DNA of 16,031 nucleotides, taken from the NCBI GenBank assembly GCA_900544825.1, contig UQWP01000074.1, positions 1 through 16,031 on the forward strand, written 5' to 3'. Positions within the stretch are counted from its first letter, which is position 1. Each line of letters opens with the position of its first letter. The notes under the pieces are model-generated. The model did no database searches. It was not told the origin of the DNA and was given only the letters and a program-made list of their open reading frames with translations. Of the stretch, positions 15,301 to 16,031 are shown piece by piece. This stretch comes from an uncultured Prevotella sp. GTDB lineage: Bacteria > Bacteroidota > Bacteroidia > Bacteroidales > Bacteroidaceae. A program made the position numbers and the translations under genes.

Positions 15301-15850
15301 GCTTGGTAGCCTCGCCAGGAAGTCCGGTGCCTTTCTCTTCTCCCAGCACCTCCCATTTCTGACCATTGCGTGAACCCAACACACGAATCACATACCCCTC
15401 AGTAGCCTTGTCCTGATAGTAAGCCAATTCACCCGTAAACTTCAGGTTTCTAAGGTTTACCTTCATGGCTTCCCAATTGAACTCGGCAAAAGCCTTCTCG
15501 CCCTTGATATACTGACTGGTGACCGTGTTGCCATCGATCATCTTCTCCTTGTCACGGTTGGACAACTCGCCTTCATTCGTTCTTACACTCAGGAAGGAAG
15601 GAGCCTTGCTGGTGATGATACCATCTGTTACCAGATGACCTGTAAGATTGAAATCGGCATTCGAGGAAGTATATACCATACGGTTCAAGGCAATGTTCCT
15701 ATAGGTATCATCCTTCACCATTTGAGGAGCCGTAAACTGAGACGGGCGTCCCGGATACTGTCCGATACCCCTTGTCCCAGTCTGATCGTCGGCATAAGTC
15801 AAGCCCAGAGCCTGACTGAGTAAAGCTATAACCACAACTGCTTTCTTCAT
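12362..15850 (-). CDS. Secreted GH2 glycoside hydrolase, exo-beta-glucosaminidase/mannosidase-like, with N-terminal F5/8-type domains
   Basis: This 1162-aa exported enzyme (signal peptide about 1-20, no lipobox) belongs to glycoside hydrolase family 2. After the signal come a beta-sandwich region (about 50-235) and a clear F5/8 type C (discoidin, CBM32-like) domain (about 240-347, DQWLYVDLGTVADFDQVNLFW...GRYVRLML). Next are the GH2 sugar-binding domain (about 365-545), an Ig-like domain (about 550-665) and the TIM barrel (about 670-960). The barrel contains the general acid/base E790 in CGRNEGF and the likely nucleophile E848 in HSERGMPNVPTFES. The C-terminus (about 1070-1160, NTGNVPALLVRLNL, PVIYSDNYFSLMPNE) matches the Ig fold seen in exo-beta-D-glucosaminidases, which favours that branch; beta-mannosidase is the main alternative. 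It acts in the periplasm or outside the cell. It has its own promoter and no SusC/SusD partner adjacent. Substrate is inferred only. Confidence 0.9.
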   Translation of the reverse strand: MKKAVVVIALLSQALGLTYADDQTGTRGIGQYPGRPSQFTAPQMVKDDTYRNIALNRMVYTSSNADFNLTGHLVTDGIITSKAPSFLSVRTNEGELSNRDKEKMIDGNTVTSQYIKGEKAFAEFNWEAMKVNLRNLKFTGELAYYQDKATEGYVIRVLGSRNGQKWEVLGEEKGTGLPGEATKQQVSSDPNKFQDVVRLPLRKLNVSIPLKKPGNYEHVRIEFTMPGAAWWRVKLIDNTTSWRPSMHFSSVWKSELAKNDQWLYVDLGTVADFDQVNLFWVNKARQGKIQVSNDAKNWSDIATLGQQKQKGLVEKVACKGHGRYVRLMLTQPDASGRFALSEMQVMGKGGLRAEAANTLASKNGKQMLNQWQLRREGSDAWIQATVPGTVLTSYMNIGAVPDNRYDDNMRQISESFFNSDFWYRTTINHQPSANKNQHTYLNFDGINWKADILLNGEKIGRIDGAFIRSRIDVTKKLKPGANKLEVHVIKNAHFGVVKQKNLQNTDLNGGELGADNPTFHASIGWDWITNTPGREIGIWNDVYLTHDNGVSVSDPLVTSTLNLPDTLATMTPSVFLKNADAVAKTVKLSGFIGKIQFEQEVSLQPNEKREVAFAPADYPQLKNQRMNLWWPNGYGSPYLYDAGFKVSDKASGEVISEVNYKAGIRQMSYADLDTQTKLYINGKRLNPLGGNWGFSETNLNYRGREYDAAVRYHKEMNYNMIRDWVGQIGDEELYEACDKYGIMIWQDFWLANPWDGPDPDDDKMFLENSADYISRIRSHACIGIYCGRNEGFPPASIDKVLREQVKAIHPQLGYIPSSADLGVSGHGPYQMKSPSFYFANQSHKLHSERGMPNVPTFESLSRMMEPEHLWPQSDAWGQHDYTLKGAQGGESFNNIMEKRYGKPQSAEQFTKWAQWLNYDGYRAMYESSQQDRLGLLIWMSHACWPSMVWCTYDYYFEPTAAYFGVKKACEPLHIQYNPVKKVAEVVNFAGGAKDGLVAKAQVFDMYGKLIKEESKEVNVAEDQTLDAVSVSEPDEEVYYIKLTLEQNNQVVSDNFYVMGKEEDNLQALSKLPKADVAVSGKRFVQQGEEWVGEVEIRNTGNVPALLVRLNLKGGDGEQILPVIYSDNYFSLMPNECKKIKVSYRDEDGRGQAPFVEITGFNK

Positions 15851-15886
15851 TATTTTTTAAGTTTAAGTAATATACTAAGTTTTGTG

Positions 15887-15917
15887 CAAAGTTACAAAAA
15901 AAAATTATACGTGCAAA
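15887..15917 (-). promoter_or_regulatory. Promoter of the GH2 gene
   Basis: On the minus strand TTTG (15917-15914), a 19-bp spacer and TAACTTTG (15894-15887) match the Bacteroidota consensus closely. The leader to the ATG at 15850 is about 30 nt and AT-rich, with no Shine-Dalgarno motif. Confidence 0.8.
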
Positions 15918-15985
15918 TATTTTAAACCAATTTATTTATTCTAGCGTATTTTAGGGGGCATAAAAGGGGATGGAGCACAATCGAG

Positions 15986-16022
15986 TAGGAGGTAAACACT
16001 AATCATAGGTGTTTATCTCCTA
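15986..16022 (+). terminator. Hairpin with T-tract at the right edge
   Basis: A 14-bp stem (15986-15999 with 16009-16022; 13 Watson-Crick pairs and one G-U on the plus strand) with a 9-nt loop is followed by TTTT on the plus strand. On the minus strand the wobble becomes a C-A mismatch. No rightward gene precedes it in the window, so it could be a leader hairpin of a rightward gene beyond the edge or the terminator of a gene whose body is outside the window. Confidence 0.5.
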
Positions 16023-16031
16023 TTTTCATGT

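Noticed and set aside
1479..15850. SusC/SusD and the GH2 enzyme as one polysaccharide utilisation locus
   Set aside because: They are separated by more than 6 kb of housekeeping genes and each has its own promoter, so no physical linkage is supported.

Overview
The window looks like a chromosomal segment of a Bacteroidota bacterium, most likely a Prevotellaceae member close to Prevotella/Segatella copri (inference). The evidence is a SusC/SusD outer-membrane pair, a dnaA of Bacteroidota type, an MCE protein beside an N-acetylmuramoyl-L-alanine amidase, and several promoters that fit the Bacteroidota sigma-factor consensus (TTTG, 19-20 bp, TAnnTTTG) with no Shine-Dalgarno sequences. Nine complete protein genes fill most of the sequence. 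I see no tRNA, rRNA, transposase, prophage or CRISPR array.

Layout, left to right. An M18 aminopeptidase gene (153-1439, +) converges on a SusC-SusD operon (5921 to 1479, -), with a strong hairpin between them. A 343-bp intergenic region (5922-6264) holds the susC promoter, a tandem TTTCGAAA motif, an array of TTCAAAG-like heptamers and two hairpins downstream of dnaA. dnaA (6265-7686, -) has a good promoter, a leader hairpin and one perfect DnaA box upstream. After a second 350-bp intergenic region comes a leftward cluster: a free-standing module resembling the C-terminus of class II ribonucleotide reductase (11385-10690), folB (overlapping it), an amidase with a SPOR-like tail, and an MlaD-like MCE protein. 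A nitroreductase gene (11570-12310, +) is divergent from this cluster and converges on a large secreted GH2 glycosidase gene (15850-12362, -), across a perfect 42-bp palindromic terminator.

How the genes fit together. The SusC/SusD pair is a nutrient-uptake unit with no adjacent glycosidase or regulator; the GH2 enzyme is more than 6 kb away with its own promoter, so a shared substrate cannot be assumed. The amidase and MCE protein are both envelope maintenance proteins. folB (folate) and the reductase-like module may share a link to nucleotide metabolism.

Most of the window is ordinary housekeeping and carbohydrate-use sequence. The items most worth a second look are the stand-alone reductase C-terminal module without its catalytic domain or Cys tail, the short SusC without its usual N-terminal extension or an evident TonB box, the heptamer array, and the repeat- and hairpin-rich region upstream of dnaA. 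I found no clear evidence of a wholly new multi-gene system.
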